Part shown: positions 49,635 to 49,673 of the stretch, piece by piece
How the letters are laid out: the number at the start of each line of letters is the position of its first letter
Numbering within the stretch: the first letter of the stretch is position 1
Origin: Actinoplanes utahensis
Lineage (GTDB): Bacteria > Actinomycetota > Actinomycetes > Mycobacteriales > Micromonosporaceae
Length of the DNA: 49,673 nucleotides
Assembly: GCF_016862455.1 (NCBI RefSeq)
Contig: NZ_BOMZ01000098.1
Span: forward strand, 1 to 49,673
Direction of reading: 5' to 3'
The notes under the pieces: generated by a model
The model's database searches: none
The model's input: only the letters and a program-made list of their open reading frames with translations
Told to the model about the DNA's origin: nothing
Made by a program: the position numbers and the translations under genes

Positions 49635-49673
49635 GGCCCGGGCGCTCAGCGCGGTCGAGCCCCGATCTGGGCA

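Noticed and set aside
49635..49673. Partial gene at the right edge
   Set aside because: Only 39 bases after the marR stop, with nothing recognisable.

Overview
The window is very GC-rich (about 72%), with dense genes, many GTG starts and many 4-bp stop/start overlaps (ATGA, GTGA). Gene content is that of a filamentous actinomycete: an AfsR/SARP regulator, MmyB-type XRE regulator, fabG-inhA-hemH cluster, DUF3097, DUF2630, RIO1-type kinase and aconitase with an AcnR-type repressor. The overall impression is Micromonosporaceae, probably Actinoplanes or a close relative; this is inferred from content, since no rRNA or tRNA is present. There is no prophage, insertion sequence, CRISPR array or tRNA gene that I can support. 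Most of the window is ordinary chromosome, broken by repeat-rich intergenic stretches and one accessory-looking cassette (34.1-36.2 kb).

Layout. 0-3.4 kb: mismatch glycosylase, atypical SDR and a headless TetR remnant (-), then a divergent XRE regulator/SnoaL pair around a palindromic operator. 3.4-10.3 kb: acnR and acnA (both -) flank HAD, RIO kinase, DUF2630 and maltose O-acetyltransferase genes; acnR and acnA share an operator-like sequence. 10.3-14.0 kb: a large pullulanase-type debranching enzyme and a lipoprotein. 14.0-20.7 kb (-): two esterases below an AfsR-type regulator, an aminopeptidase P and a Cu/Zn-SOD-like secreted protein. 20.8-25.2 kb: PfkB kinase, thioesterase, two bacterial PH-domain membrane proteins and a small zinc-ribbon-like protein. 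25.5-28.8 kb: translationally coupled moxR-DUF58-VWA operon.

28.8-33.7 kb: a structured 600-bp intergenic region, then fabG-inhA-hemH followed by a NagD-like HAD and two Nudix genes, nearly all overlapping or closely spaced. 33.7-36.2 kb: accessory-looking two-gene cassette of unknown function; the C-terminus of the first protein and the N-terminus of the second carry the same Gly-rich motif (GxxxGPxAxGxGAxA). 36.2-41.0 kb: Nudix plus hypothetical, DUF3097, and a divergent MocR regulator/EamA exporter pair. 41.0-41.3 kb: 71-bp tandem repeats related to repeats near 21.9 kb. 41.3-49.7 kb: serine hydrolase, NfeD-SPFH pair, membrane protein, rRNA/tRNA methyltransferase (SPOUT), a globin-reductase fusion that appears to lack the proximal heme histidine, and a second serine hydrolase divergent from a MarR regulator.

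The most interesting signals are the 34.1-36.2 kb cassette, the shared acnR/acnA operator, the degenerate globin-reductase, the structured intergenic region with two candidate micro-ORFs at 28.9-29.3 kb, and families of interspersed palindromic repeats.
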